This document shows, in pieces, positions 33,639 through 44,404 of a stretch of 64,000 bases of DNA; positions within the stretch are counted from its first letter, which is position 1, and each line of letters begins with the position of its first letter. The position numbers were made by a program, and so were the translations under genes. The notes beneath the pieces were generated by a model, which was not told where the DNA came from, did not search any database, and saw nothing but the letters and a program-made list of their open reading frames with translations. The stretch comes from Roseobacter sp. MED193 (GTDB lineage Bacteria > Pseudomonadota > Alphaproteobacteria > Rhodobacterales > Rhodobacteraceae). The stretch spans positions 1,448,087 to 1,512,086 of the forward strand of contig NZ_CH902583.1 in assembly GCF_000152965.1 (NCBI RefSeq), in the 5' to 3' direction.

Positions 33639-35213
33639 ATGACCAATTCGATTGACAAAGATCGCGTACTGATCTTCGACACCACTCTGCGTGATGGCGA
33701 GCAAAGCCCTGGCGCGACGATGACCCATGACGAAAAGCTCGAGATTGCCGAGTTGCTGGATGATATGGGCGTCGACATTATCGAGGCGGGTTTCCCGATC
33801 GCGTCTGAGGGCGATTTCAAAGCGGTGAGCCAAATCGCGGAACGGTCAAAGAACTCGGTGATCTGTGGCCTTGCCCGCGCCAATTTCAAAGACATCGACC
33901 GGTGCGCCGAGGCTGTGCGCAAATCGGCAAAACCCCGCATTCACACCTTTATCGGCACCTCCGCCCTGCACCGCGCCATTCCAAATCTGACCATGGACGA
34001 AATGGCCGACAAGATCCACGAGACCGTCAGCCATGCCCGCAATCTGGTGGACAATGTACAGTGGTCGCCAATGGATGCCACCCGCACCGAATGGGACTAT
34101 CTGTGCCGGGTGATCGAAATCGCCATTAAGGCCGGTGCCACAACGATCAACATCCCCGATACTGTCGGCTATACAGCCCCAGTTGAGAGCGCCGATCTGA
34201 TCAAGCGCTTGATCGAGACCGTACCCGGCGCGGATGAGGTGATCTTTGCCACCCATTGCCACAATGACCTCGGCATGGCGACGGCCAACTCGCTGGCCGC
34301 GGTTGCAGGCGGCGCGCGTCAGATCGAATGCACCATCAACGGTCTGGGCGAACGTGCCGGCAATACAGCCCTGGAAGAAGTGGTTATGGCGCTGAAAGTG
34401 CGCAATGACATCATGCCTTGGAAAACCGGTATCGACACCCAAAAGATCATGCATATCTCGCGTCGGGTCTCGACGGTTTCCGGCTTCTCGGTGCAGCCCA
34501 ACAAGGCCATCGTCGGCAAGAACGCCTTTGCCCATGAAAGCGGCATCCATCAGGACGGCATGCTGAAGAACAAAGAGACCTTTGAAATCATGCGCCCGGA
34601 GGACGTGGGCCTCTCGGGCACCTCGCTGCCGCTGGGCAAGCACTCAGGCCGGGCTGCATTGCGTGACAAACTCTCGACCCTGGGCTTTGACGTGGGTGAC
34701 AACCAGCTCAAGGATCTGTTTGTCCGTTTCAAAGAACTGGCCGACCGTAAAAAGGAAGTCTTTGACGATGATATCGTAGCGCTGATGCGCTCGGGGGAGG
34801 ATGCAGAAAACGACCACCTGCAGCTGGTCTCGATGAAGGTGATCTGTGGCACCGGCGGTCCGGCTGAGGCCACCGTTGAGATGGAAATTGACGGCCAGGA
34901 TCTGACGGCAGTAGAAAGCGGAGATGGCCCGGTTGATGCAACCTTCAAGGCGATCCGCAAGCTCTACCCAAACACCGCCCGGCTGCAACTCTATCAGGTG
35001 AACGCTGTGACCGAAGGCACCGATGCCCAGGCCACGGTTTCCGTGCGGCTCGAGGAAGACGGTATCATTGCCACTGGAGAAAGCGCCAATACGGATACGG
35101 TTGTGGCCTCGGCCAAGGCCTATATCAATGCGCTGAACCGGGTGATCGTACGGCGCGACCGGGTCGGTGAAGGCGCTGACACGCGTGAGATCTCCTACAA
35201 AGACGTCACCTGA
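33639..35213 (+). CDS. leuA: 2-isopropylmalate synthase
   Basis: A 524-residue enzyme for the first committed step of leucine synthesis: acetyl-CoA plus 2-oxoisovalerate to 2-isopropylmalate. The catalytic TIM barrel starts with FDTTLRDGEQSPGA (metal-binding Asp, residues about 10-24) and has the second metal motif ATHCHNDLGMATAN. The C-terminal regulatory domain (from about residue 390) is the leucine-feedback LeuA dimer domain. The ribosome site is weak (AGAAAG), fitting leader-dependent control. A leucine-rich leader lies just upstream and a strong hairpin just downstream. Confidence 0.97.
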   Translation: MTNSIDKDRVLIFDTTLRDGEQSPGATMTHDEKLEIAELLDDMGVDIIEAGFPIASEGDFKAVSQIAERSKNSVICGLARANFKDIDRCAEAVRKSAKPRIHTFIGTSALHRAIPNLTMDEMADKIHETVSHARNLVDNVQWSPMDATRTEWDYLCRVIEIAIKAGATTINIPDTVGYTAPVESADLIKRLIETVPGADEVIFATHCHNDLGMATANSLAAVAGGARQIECTINGLGERAGNTALEEVVMALKVRNDIMPWKTGIDTQKIMHISRRVSTVSGFSVQPNKAIVGKNAFAHESGIHQDGMLKNKETFEIMRPEDVGLSGTSLPLGKHSGRAALRDKLSTLGFDVGDNQLKDLFVRFKELADRKKEVFDDDIVALMRSGEDAENDHLQLVSMKVICGTGGPAEATVEMEIDGQDLTAVESGDGPVDATFKAIRKLYPNTARLQLYQVNAVTEGTDAQATVSVRLEEDGIIATGESANTDTVVASAKAYINALNRVIVRRDRVGEGADTREISYKDVT

Positions 35214-35240
35214 GGCCAGACCATAAGTTCCGACCTCAGA

Positions 35241-35273
35241 GATCGCGCGCGGCAGAGCCTGACGCGCGCGATC
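35241..35273. terminator. Perfect 11-bp hairpin between leuA and rlmJ
   Basis: GATCGCGCGCG (35241-35251) pairs with CGCGCGCGATC (35263-35273) around an 11-base loop. It lies between the stop codons of convergent genes. T-tracts are absent on both sides, but position and stability favour a terminator. Confidence 0.6.
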
Positions 35274-35298
35274 TAGTGCGCGCAGTTCAGCACCCTAC

Positions 35299-36087
35299 CT
35301 AGGACAGGGCCGCAAACAACCTGTCCAGCCGCGCGCATTCGGCCTCGGTGCCAAAGGGGGTATTGACCACAAACATGCCGGAGCCGATCATCCGGTGCCC
35401 TTCCCGGGCGGGCGGAAACCGCACCTCATGGCGCAGCGCGCCAGGTAGGTTCTGGTTTTCCAGCGCCCGAAGCATCGCTCCATGCGCCCCATCCTTGAGG
35501 ATTGGATACCACAGGGCAATCACCCCGACATTCCATTTGCGATGCAGATTAGCGATAATGCCGGGAATACGGCCATAATCGCTTTTGACTTCATAGCTCG
35601 GGTCAATCAGCAACACCCCGCGCCGCGGCGTTGGGGGGGCCAGAGAAAGTGCCAGTTCAAATCCGTCCTGCAGATGTACCTTGGCCCGTCCCCGTGGCAG
35701 GGCCTGACGTAGGGCCGCATGTTCGCCAGGATGCAGTTCGGCAAAATGCAGACTGTCCTGGGGGCGTAGCAGTGTCGAGGCAATCAAGGGCGAGCCGGGA
35801 TAGGCCATATCCCCATGGGTCGCCTGGCAGACCACGAGCGCCTGCCGGAGGGGGTGCTGCTCGGGCAGCATGCCCTCGCCCAGAATGCGGTCAATCCCTG
35901 CAGCGGCTTCACCGGTTTTCACAGCCTCCGGAGCGTCCAGATGATAAAGCCCCCGCCCGGCATGGGTTTCGATATAGCTGATCGGCTTATCCTTACGGGT
36001 GAGATAGGACAGAATCACCGCAAGCAGCGCATGTTTTTGCACATCGGCCAGATTTCCGGCGTGATAGATATGTTGATAGGAAAGCAT
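35299..36087 (-). CDS. rlmJ: 23S rRNA (adenine(2030)-N6)-methyltransferase
   Basis: A 262-residue methyltransferase of the RlmJ/YhiR type. The N-terminus MLSYQHIYHAGNLADVQKH is the family hallmark. It is followed by the SAM-binding region ETHAGRGLYHLDAPE and the catalytic loop LLIDPSYE (NPPY-like). It methylates A2030 of 23S rRNA. It is divergent from mreB with a 256-base gap. Confidence 0.95.
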   Translation of the reverse strand: MLSYQHIYHAGNLADVQKHALLAVILSYLTRKDKPISYIETHAGRGLYHLDAPEAVKTGEAAAGIDRILGEGMLPEQHPLRQALVVCQATHGDMAYPGSPLIASTLLRPQDSLHFAELHPGEHAALRQALPRGRAKVHLQDGFELALSLAPPTPRRGVLLIDPSYEVKSDYGRIPGIIANLHRKWNVGVIALWYPILKDGAHGAMLRALENQNLPGALRHEVRFPPAREGHRMIGSGMFVVNTPFGTEAECARLDRLFAALS

Positions 36088-36280
36088 ATCACGGCTTTAG
36101 CCTGAATTTGCTCCATACGGAACCTCAAAGCAGCCCATAAGAATCTGCACAGATCGCACCTATGCGGTGGTGCCATTGCAACCAAAGTACAAGTCCGATG
36201 CACAGAATATTGCCCGGGCCGGCGAAAAGGCGCTAGTTGACCTTAAAACGCCCTTTCACGGCAGGGCTGCGCTGGTATAA

Positions 36281-37393
<1,113 letters not shown>

Positions 37394-37453
37394 GCCTGCA
37401 GGGCCGCCCAGCCTTTGCAAAGGCGGCTTTGACTGGCGTCGGAAAGGAGCCCC

Positions 37454-38413
37454 TTGGCCAAAGACCGCTCCCAGCGCGAAGACTATACAACGCCACTGCG
37501 CCGCCTTCTGGTGGTCGTGGCCTGTATTTGTTTGGCTGCGCTGTTTCTGGTCTGGCGGATCGACAGCCCCCGGGTGGAACGCTTCCGCGCCCAATTGATC
37601 GACGCGGTGGTTCCCAATATGGACTGGGCCATGGTGCCCGTGACTGGCGTGGTCAACCTGTTTCGCGACTTCCAAAGTTACCAACGCCTGGCCGAGCAAA
37701 ACCGCGAGCTGCGGTCCGAGCTGCGCCAGATGCGCGCGTGGAAAGAGGCTGCGCTGCAGCTGGAACAGGAAAACGCCCGGTTGCTGGACCTGAACAACGT
37801 GCGGCTTGATCCAAAACTCACATTTATTACCGGCGTGGTCATGGCTGACAGCGGATCGCCGTTTCGCCAGTCGGTGATTTTGAACGTCGGCGCCCGCGAC
37901 GGTATTCAGGATGGCTGGGCCACCATGGATGGCATCGGCCTGGTTGGGCGGATTTCCGGCACTGGCCGCAATACGGCACGGGTGGTGTTGCTGACAGATG
38001 CTGCCAGTGCGGTTCCCGTGACCATCCAACCCTCAGGCCAGACGGCGCTGGTCACCGGCGACAACAGCACGGCGCCGCTGCTCACATTTTTGGAGAACGC
38101 GGATCTGGTGCGCCCCGGCGACCGGGTCATTACCTCTGGCGATGGCGATGTCTTTCCTGCAGGGCTGCTGGTGGGCCAAGCCACCCAAGACCGCAGTGGC
38201 CGCATGCGTGTGCGCCTATCTGCCGATTACGAGCGCCTGGAGTTCCTGCGAGTGCTGCGCCACCACGGCACCCAGGCGATCCATGACCCGGGCGGGCTTA
38301 TCGTCCCGGCCCCAGGTGCCACGACCCCGAGATCGCGCCCTGGGAACCTGGAACTAGGCAGCCCGGACAATTCCCCCCAGAACACAGGCGCCGATGGAGC
38401 TGGAAATGGCTGA
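37454..38413 (+). CDS. mreC: Rod-shape determining protein MreC
   Basis: A 319-residue bitopic protein. A short cytoplasmic N-terminus and one transmembrane helix (about residues 17-35) lead into a coiled coil (about 72-113, LAEQNRELRSELRQMRAWKE...), then the beta-barrel MreC domain. It bridges MreB/MreD with PBP2-RodA. The start is TTG at 37454, set by AAAGGAG 4-5 bases upstream; no ATG occurs before the membrane segment has passed. The Pro/Gly-rich C-terminal tail is poorly conserved. It overlaps mreD slightly. Confidence 0.94.
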   Translation: MAKDRSQREDYTTPLRRLLVVVACICLAALFLVWRIDSPRVERFRAQLIDAVVPNMDWAMVPVTGVVNLFRDFQSYQRLAEQNRELRSELRQMRAWKEAALQLEQENARLLDLNNVRLDPKLTFITGVVMADSGSPFRQSVILNVGARDGIQDGWATMDGIGLVGRISGTGRNTARVVLLTDAASAVPVTIQPSGQTALVTGDNSTAPLLTFLENADLVRPGDRVITSGDGDVFPAGLLVGQATQDRSGRMRVRLSADYERLEFLRVLRHHGTQAIHDPGGLIVPAPGATTPRSRPGNLELGSPDNSPQNTGADGAGNG

Positions 38414-38945
38414 GGTCACCCCCGGCAAGATTCAGCTCATGCGGGCAAGTTTTGCGGCGCTGGCCTTTGCAACCATCTTCTTTCATCTGCTGCCACTGGA
38501 TACCCAAGCCCGCAGTTGGGCGCCACCAGATCTGATCATGTGCCTGGCAATGGCCTGGTCGCTGCGCCGTCCTGACTATGTGCCGGTCTCCCTTATCATC
38601 CTCGTTATGTTGATGGCAGACCTGTTATTTCACCGTCCCCCAGGTTTGCTCACACTGCTGGTGGTCCTTGGTTGCGAATTCCTGCGGTCGCGCGCGCAAC
38701 CACAGCACGAAATGACCTTTGCGGCGGAATGGCTCTCCGTTACCTTGGTGATCACTGCAATCACGATAGTGAACCGCCTGACGCTCTCCATCTTTGGCAT
38801 TCCGCGGGCCCCGTTGAGCTTGTCTGGAATTGAAATGTTTGCCACAATTGCCACCTATCCTTTGGTGGTCCTGTTCAGCCAAGGCCTGTTGGGCGTGCGC
38901 AAACTCTCTGCCGCCGAAGCTGAAATTCTGGAAGCCCGAAAATGA
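38406..38945 (+). CDS. mreD: Rod-shape determining protein MreD
   Basis: A 179-residue integral membrane protein with about five helices, including ASFAALAFATIFFHLL, VPVSLIILVMLMADLLF and SVTLVITAITIVNRLTL. It joins MreB and MreC at the membrane. I chose ATG 38406, with GGAG 6 bases upstream. The ATG four codons earlier (38394) is an alternative and lacks a ribosome site. It overlaps the mreC end by 8 bases and the mrdA start by 4. Confidence 0.9.
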   Translation: MAEVTPGKIQLMRASFAALAFATIFFHLLPLDTQARSWAPPDLIMCLAMAWSLRRPDYVPVSLIILVMLMADLLFHRPPGLLTLLVVLGCEFLRSRAQPQHEMTFAAEWLSVTLVITAITIVNRLTLSIFGIPRAPLSLSGIEMFATIATYPLVVLFSQGLLGVRKLSAAEAEILEARK

Positions 38946-40888
38946 GACGCTCTCCAAAAGATCAAGAAGCAGCCCACCGCAAGCTGAGCCGCCGCGCGCT
39001 GTTGCTAGGCGGATTGCAACTGGGCTTTGTCGGCGCATTGGCCGCTCGGATGCGCTATTTGCAGATTGACCAAGCAGATCAGTTCCGTCTGTTGGCCGAA
39101 GAGAACCGTATTAATATCCGCCTGCTGGCCCCAGAGCGAGGAGAGATCTTTGACCGCAATGGGCGTACTTTGGCGCATAACTCCCCCTCCTACCGGATTA
39201 TCATCGTGCCAGAAGATGCGGGGGATGTGGAACAGGTGATTGCCAAGCTCTCTGAGCTGATCGACCTTCCGCCTGAAGACATCGAACGTGCCCGCACCGA
39301 AATACGTCGTGGCCGTCCTTTTCTACCGATCACCCTCGCAGATCAGTTGAATTGGGAGGATATCTCCAAAGTGGCGGTGAACGCCCCAGCCCTGCCCGGC
39401 ATCACACCCGAAGTTGGCCTGACCCGGATCTATCCGCAGCTGGACGATTTTGCCCATGTGGTGGGCTATGTCGGCCCAGTGTCAGACTATGATCTCAGCA
39501 AGCTGGACGCGCCGGATCCGATCCTGCGCATTCCGCGCTTTCAGATCGGTAAAGTAGGGTTCGAGGCCAAGCGCGAAGATATCCTGCGTGGCACCGCCGG
39601 GGCCAAACGGATCGAGGTCAATGCTGGCGGTCGGGTGATGCGCGAGTTGGATCGTAAGGAAGGCCAGGCCGGCGCTGACATGCAGCTGACCGTCGACGCT
39701 GCTTTGCAAAACTACGCACAGGCACGACTGGGCTCAGAAAGTGCCGCGGTGGTGGTGATGGACTGCGAAAACGGCGATCTGCGTGCCATTGCCTCAGCCC
39801 CGAGTTTTGACCCCAACCAATTTGTGCGCGGCATCTCGGTGGCGGATTACCGGATGCTGACCGACGACCCCTATCGCCCGCTGGCCAACAAAACCGTGCA
39901 GGGCACCTATCCGCCCGGTTCCACCTTCAAAATGGTGGTTTCGCTGGCGGCGCTGGAAGAGGATTTGGTCGGACCGGAAGATACCGTATATTGCCCGGGT
40001 CACATGGAAGTCTCTGGCCGCAAGTTCCACTGCTGGAAACGCGGCGGCCACGGCCATGTCGATCTCAACACCGCGCTGAAACAATCCTGCGACGTCTATT
40101 ATTACGATCTGGCCATCAAAGTCGGAATCGACAAGATTTCCGCCATGGCAAAACGCCTGGGACTGGGAACACGCCATGACCTGCCAATGTCTGCGGTTGC
40201 CAGCGGCTTGGCGCCGAACCGGGAATGGAAGTCACGGGTCAAAGGCCAGGATTGGCTGGTGGGCGATACCGTCAATGCTTCGATTGGTCAGGGCTTTATG
40301 CTGGCCTCACCGCTGCAATTGGCGGTGATGACGGCAAGACTGGCCACCGGACGCGCGCTTTCCCCCCGGCTTATCAAGTCGATTGACGGGGTAGAACAAC
40401 CCTCTGGCGCAGGGGACAGCCTGGGGCTGAACGAAAACCACCTGCGCATGGTGCGCCGGGGCATGTATTCGGTCAGCAATGACCGTCGCGGAACGGGCTA
40501 TCGCTCGCGCATTATCGCCGATGGTATGCGTATGGCGGGCAAGAGCGGTACCAGCCAGGTGCGCAACATCACCGCCGCTGAACGCGCCGCAGGGGTGATC
40601 AGCAACAAGGACCTGCCATGGGAACGCCGTGACCATGCGCTCTACGTCTGCTTTGCCCCTTATGACGACCCCAAATTCGCGGTCTCTGTGATCGTCGAAC
40701 ATGGCGGAGGCGGCTCGACAGCAGCGGCTCCAATTGCCCGCGATGTGATGTTGCAGGCGCTCTATGATGGCACGCCCCCGCTGGAGGCCTACCCCAAGGG
40801 TGACCGCCAGCGTATCAAGGCCCAACAGGAACGGCTCGAGCGCGAACGGATCAAACGCGCCGAAAACCCGGACAGTGACCGCGCATGA
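38942..40888 (+). CDS. mrdA: Penicillin-binding protein 2
   Basis: A 648-residue class B transpeptidase of the elongasome. It has a cytoplasmic tail, a single helix (about residues 20-37), a dimerisation/pedestal domain and a transpeptidase domain. Active-site motifs are STFK (in YPPGSTFKMV, about residue 327), SCD (in KQSCDVYYY, about 383) and KSGTS (about 534). It cross-links new peptidoglycan made by its partner RodA, encoded next with an ATGA overlap. Confidence 0.97.
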   Translation: MRRSPKDQEAAHRKLSRRALLLGGLQLGFVGALAARMRYLQIDQADQFRLLAEENRINIRLLAPERGEIFDRNGRTLAHNSPSYRIIIVPEDAGDVEQVIAKLSELIDLPPEDIERARTEIRRGRPFLPITLADQLNWEDISKVAVNAPALPGITPEVGLTRIYPQLDDFAHVVGYVGPVSDYDLSKLDAPDPILRIPRFQIGKVGFEAKREDILRGTAGAKRIEVNAGGRVMRELDRKEGQAGADMQLTVDAALQNYAQARLGSESAAVVVMDCENGDLRAIASAPSFDPNQFVRGISVADYRMLTDDPYRPLANKTVQGTYPPGSTFKMVVSLAALEEDLVGPEDTVYCPGHMEVSGRKFHCWKRGGHGHVDLNTALKQSCDVYYYDLAIKVGIDKISAMAKRLGLGTRHDLPMSAVASGLAPNREWKSRVKGQDWLVGDTVNASIGQGFMLASPLQLAVMTARLATGRALSPRLIKSIDGVEQPSGAGDSLGLNENHLRMVRRGMYSVSNDRRGTGYRSRIIADGMRMAGKSGTSQVRNITAAERAAGVISNKDLPWERRDHALYVCFAPYDDPKFAVSVIVEHGGGGSTAAAPIARDVMLQALYDGTPPLEAYPKGDRQRIKAQQERLERERIKRAENPDSDRA

Positions 40889-42024
40889 GCTATCTTGAGT
40901 ATAATGCAAAATCGACCCCCACAGGCCTGCGCAAAATTCTCTATCTCAACTGGCCGCTGACGCTATTGCTGGCCTCCGTTGCAGGGGTTGGCTTCTTGAT
41001 GCTTTACTCGGTTGCGGGCGGATCCTTTTCCCCCTGGGCCGAGCCCCAGTTCAAACGTTTCCTGCTGGGTATGGGCGTGATGTTGGTGGTGGCGCTGATC
41101 CCAATTTGGTTCTGGCGCAACATATCGATTCTGGCCTATCTCACCTCCGTTGTCTTGCTCTTGGCAGTTGAGTTCTTTGGTACCGTTGGTATGGGGGCAC
41201 AGCGATGGATCGATCTGGGTTTTATGCGATTGCAGCCGTCGGAGCTGATGAAGATCACCTCAGTGATGTTACTTGCTGCCTATTATGATTGGCTGCCGCC
41301 TGAACGCAGCTCGCGCCCAACCTGGGTCTTGATCCCAGTGCTGATGATCCTGGTTCCAACCGTTCTGGTCTTGCGCCATCCTGATCTCGGCACCTCAATC
41401 CTGCTGATGGCGGCCGGCGGCGGTGAGATGTTTTTGGCGGGGGTTCACTGGGCCTATTTTGCCGCTGTGATCGCAGCAGGGCTTGGGCTGGTCGCTGCCG
41501 TTTTTAAAAGCCGAGGCAACAGCTGGCAGTTGCTGGAGAACTATCAGTATCGCCGTATTGATACCTTTCTGGACCCCTCTCAAGACCCGCTTGGGGCGGG
41601 TTATCACATCACCCAGTCAAAAATTGCGTTGGGCTCCGGCGGCTGGTCGGGACGCGGGTATATGCAGGGCACACAATCACGGCTGAATTTCCTGCCAGAA
41701 AAACACACTGACTTCATCTTCACCACTCTGGCCGAGGAGTTTGGTTTTATCGGCGGGCTCACACTGCTCACGCTCTATGTGTTGATTATCGTGTTCTGCG
41801 TCGCCACGGCATTGGCCGCCAAGGATCGCTTTTCTTCCCTGGTGAGCCTCGGTGTTGCCATTACCTTCTTTTTGTTCTTTGCCGTGAATATGTCGATGGT
41901 TATGGGGCTGGCCCCGGTGGTCGGCGTGCCGCTGCCATTGGTCTCTTATGGGGGATCTGCAATGCTGGTGCTGCTGGCGGCCTTTGGCCTGGTGCAAAGC
42001 GCTAATATTCACCGTCCGCGCTAG
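40885..42024 (+). CDS. rodA: SEDS peptidoglycan glycosyltransferase RodA
   Basis: A 379-residue polytopic SEDS protein with about ten helices. It polymerises lipid II in the elongasome together with PBP2. Conserved SEDS segments seen are GAQRWIDLGFMRLQPSELMK, the periplasmic loop with the catalytic Asp region (FLDPSQDPLGAGYHITQSKIA), EKHTDFIFTTLAEEFGF, and the C-terminal GVPLPLVSYGGSAML. It is coupled to mrdA and its stop overlaps the convergent LysR gene by 4 bases. Confidence 0.97.
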   Translation: MSYLEYNAKSTPTGLRKILYLNWPLTLLLASVAGVGFLMLYSVAGGSFSPWAEPQFKRFLLGMGVMLVVALIPIWFWRNISILAYLTSVVLLLAVEFFGTVGMGAQRWIDLGFMRLQPSELMKITSVMLLAAYYDWLPPERSSRPTWVLIPVLMILVPTVLVLRHPDLGTSILLMAAGGGEMFLAGVHWAYFAAVIAAGLGLVAAVFKSRGNSWQLLENYQYRRIDTFLDPSQDPLGAGYHITQSKIALGSGGWSGRGYMQGTQSRLNFLPEKHTDFIFTTLAEEFGFIGGLTLLTLYVLIIVFCVATALAAKDRFSSLVSLGVAITFFLFFAVNMSMVMGLAPVVGVPLPLVSYGGSAMLVLLAAFGLVQSANIHRPR

Positions 42025-42881
42025 TCCTTGCCCCTGGTGGGCAAGCGGCTCCCCTGCAAAATCTCCTGCAACAATTTGAAAACAGGCCGCCCCCGGTCCC
42101 GGCTCCAGCTCAACAGGCCAAGGTCGCGGTAAAGCCCGGCAATAGGCACAAAGCGCGCATTTGGGGCATAGCGATCAAGTGAGCTCCACCTGGGCAGCAC
42201 TGACCGGCCCAAACCGTCCTGCACCAGCATCGCAATGCTCTCCAGCGCGTCCATCTCCGCCATAATTCTTGGGCTTTTTTCCTGCGCTACCAAGGCCTGC
42301 CAGCAGGCAGCGCCGCCCCAGGCCTCGCGACTGTAAAGTATAACCGGCAGTCCCTCATCAGCCCCAGCTTTGGGCAATAGCCACCCAATCTCCTGCCGTA
42401 AAACGGGCGTAAACTGCATGGTCTTAGGTAGCATAAACCCAGGCTGCACCATTATCGCCGCATCGAGGTTCCCGGCTTCAAACTCGGCGAATAATGCACT
42501 TGACGCCCCGGGTATCAATTTCAGCTCTACCTGTGGCGCCGCCTGCCGTAGCCCCGCGACCAAATCCTTGGCGTGATCGCCAATCACAGTGGAAATGGCC
42601 CCCAACCGCAATTCCCCCTGCAAGCCATCCGCCTGCAACAGCCCCCTTAGCGCCGCCTCATCGGATAACAGCTGCCGCAACCCAGGCAACAGGGTCCGAC
42701 AGTCCGGCGTTGGCTGCATCACCCGCCCAGCGCGCACCAAAAGCCGCACTCCCAACAGGGCCTCCAATGCCGCAATCCGCTGTGCCACAGCCGAAGGCGT
42801 AATGCCAGCAACCCGGGCTGCTGCCGCCAATGATCCCTCATCGATGACCGAAAGCAAACTAGAGACAAATCTTAGATCCAT
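42021..42881 (-). CDS. LysR-family regulator, divergent from VOC-GhrA-like operon
   Basis: A 286-residue LysR regulator. The helix-turn-helix is AAAARVAGITPSAVAQRIAA (about residues 18-37), followed by the effector domain (LRLGAISTVIGDHAKDLVAG). It starts 92 bases from the divergent VOC gene, so it probably controls that two-gene operon. The ligand is unknown. Confidence 0.88.
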   Translation of the reverse strand: MDLRFVSSLLSVIDEGSLAAAARVAGITPSAVAQRIAALEALLGVRLLVRAGRVMQPTPDCRTLLPGLRQLLSDEAALRGLLQADGLQGELRLGAISTVIGDHAKDLVAGLRQAAPQVELKLIPGASSALFAEFEAGNLDAAIMVQPGFMLPKTMQFTPVLRQEIGWLLPKAGADEGLPVILYSREAWGGAACWQALVAQEKSPRIMAEMDALESIAMLVQDGLGRSVLPRWSSLDRYAPNARFVPIAGLYRDLGLLSWSRDRGRPVFKLLQEILQGSRLPTRGKD

Positions 42882-42973
42882 GAGAAAAACTTATGTCTGA
42901 ACACAGTAAAGCAAGCTAGGGCTTTCTTTCATCTTCGCGTAGATCAAGGCGAACGCAATCAGGAGCCCCAGAC

Positions 42974-43384
42974 ATGAGCATTTTTCACCTCGCCTACCAT
43001 GTAGATGACCTCGACAAGGCCCGCGCCTTTTACGGCGGCCTCTTGGGCTGCACCGAGGGGCGCAGCACAGAGACCTGGGTCGATTTCAACTTCTTTGGTC
43101 ACCAGATTTCGCTGCACTTGGGGCCGGTCTTTGCCACAAGCAACACCGGCAAGGTCGGCGACCATATGGTCCCCATGCCCCATCTTGGCGTCATCCTGCC
43201 GCAGGACGACTGGCAAACGCTGGCGGATCGCCTCACCGCTGCTGGGCTTGACTTCACCCTGGCACCGGTGACACGTTTTGCCGATGAGCCCGGTGAGCAA
43301 AGCACCATGTTCTTCCATGACCCCGCCGGTAACCCGATTGAAATCAAAGGCTTCAAAGACATGGCCGGAGTATTCGCCACATGA
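42974..43384 (+). CDS. VOC-family (glyoxalase/dioxygenase fold) protein
   Basis: A 136-residue protein of the vicinal oxygen chelate fold with two beta-alpha-beta-beta-beta units (FHLAYHVDDLDKARAFYGGL; MFFHDPAGNPIEIKGF). Metal-site candidates are His in AYHV, His in QISLHLG, and Glu in IEIKGF. It may isomerise or open an alpha-keto substrate. AGGAG precedes the ATG. The stop overlaps the next gene's ATG (ATGA). Confidence 0.85.
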   Translation: MSIFHLAYHVDDLDKARAFYGGLLGCTEGRSTETWVDFNFFGHQISLHLGPVFATSNTGKVGDHMVPMPHLGVILPQDDWQTLADRLTAAGLDFTLAPVTRFADEPGEQSTMFFHDPAGNPIEIKGFKDMAGVFAT

Positions 43385-44307
43385 TCAAGGTTCAGTTTGC
43401 CGCCCGCCCGGAACGCTGGGAAACCTACCAGACGCCGCTCAGAGCCGCCTTTGCAAAGGCAGGGATACAGGTAGATCTGCGCCAGGACCACCCGGCGGCA
43501 GAGGTTGACTATGTGATCTACGCCCCCAATTCTGAGCTACAGGATTTCACCCCCTACACCTCTTGCAAGGCTGTCCTCAGCCTCTGGGCCGGGGTTGAGA
43601 AAATCACCGGAAACACGACCCTTACACAACCGCTCTGCCGGATGGTGGACCCGGGCCTGACGGCGGGTATGGTGGAATGGGTCACAGGCCATGTGTTGCG
43701 CTATCATTTGGACATCGACCGCAGCCTTGCAACCCAGGACCGCTGGGATCCAGTAGTGCCGCCTCTGGCACAGGAGCGACCTGTCACCGTGCTCGGTCTC
43801 GGTGCACTCGGTGCTGCCTGTGCCACAGCCCTGGCCCAGCTGGGCTTTCCAGTCACCGGCTGGTCACGCTCCGCCAAATCTCTTGCCACAGTCACCTGCG
43901 CGCATGGCCGTGATGGGTTGCAGCACGCCCTGCAACAGGCCCAGATACTGGTCCTATTGCTGCCGGACACACCAGCAACAGAAAACACCCTAAATGCTGA
44001 AACCCTGGCTATGATGCCCAAAGGCGCACGCATCATAAATCCAGGTCGCGGCCCCCTGATTGACGACACAGCCCTGTTAAACGCCCTCAACACACAACAG
44101 ATCGCTCATGCTACCCTGGATGTCTTTCGCCAGGAACCCTTGCCGCAGGAACACCCGTTTTGGGACCACCCGCAGGTCACGGTTACGCCTCACATCGCCG
44201 CCGAAACTCGCCCACTGACAGCCGCACAAATGATCGCCAAAAACATTCAACGCAGCGAGACGGGCTTGCCCTTGCTAAATCAAGTCAACCGGGATCTGGG
44301 ATACTAG
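43381..44307 (+). CDS. ghrA: 2-hydroxyacid dehydrogenase, glyoxylate/hydroxypyruvate reductase A-like
   Basis: A 308-residue NAD(P)H-dependent D-2-hydroxyacid dehydrogenase. The nucleotide-binding motif is VLGLGALGAACATAL (about residues 138-152). The catalytic Arg is in INPGRGPLID, Glu in FRQEPLP, and His in VTPHIAAET. Overall traits (SLWAGVEKI; MVEWVTGHVLRYH) fit the GhrA group, which reduces glyoxylate and hydroxypyruvate. Coupled to the VOC gene and flanked by a LysR regulator, it may handle a small keto acid. The exact substrate is inferred. Confidence 0.87.
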   Translation: MIKVQFAARPERWETYQTPLRAAFAKAGIQVDLRQDHPAAEVDYVIYAPNSELQDFTPYTSCKAVLSLWAGVEKITGNTTLTQPLCRMVDPGLTAGMVEWVTGHVLRYHLDIDRSLATQDRWDPVVPPLAQERPVTVLGLGALGAACATALAQLGFPVTGWSRSAKSLATVTCAHGRDGLQHALQQAQILVLLLPDTPATENTLNAETLAMMPKGARIINPGRGPLIDDTALLNALNTQQIAHATLDVFRQEPLPQEHPFWDHPQVTVTPHIAAETRPLTAAQMIAKNIQRSETGLPLLNQVNRDLGY

Positions 44308-44310
44308 AAC

Positions 44311-44396
44311 CGGGCCCCCAGCCTCGTTATCACCTTTCCAAAAATATTCCGGGGGAGGTCGCAGACCGGGGGCAGAGCCCCCGCCCCGGCTTACAG
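44311..44396. repeat. Dispersed repeat with terminator-like hairpin
   Basis: The segment TATCACCTTTCCAAAAATATTCC (44328-44350) matches 17157-17179 closely. It is followed by a perfect CGGGGGC-AGA-GCCCCCG hairpin (44367-44383). It lies between convergent genes and could end both. Its sequence type resembles intergenic repeats that I recall from other roseobacter genomes. Confidence 0.6.
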
Positions 44397-44404
44397 ACAG
44401 AACC

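Noticed and set aside
33604-33654. Second small frame (16 codons) overlapping the leuA start
   Set aside because: An AGAGGAG lies upstream but too far from its ATG, and the codons show no amino-acid bias.
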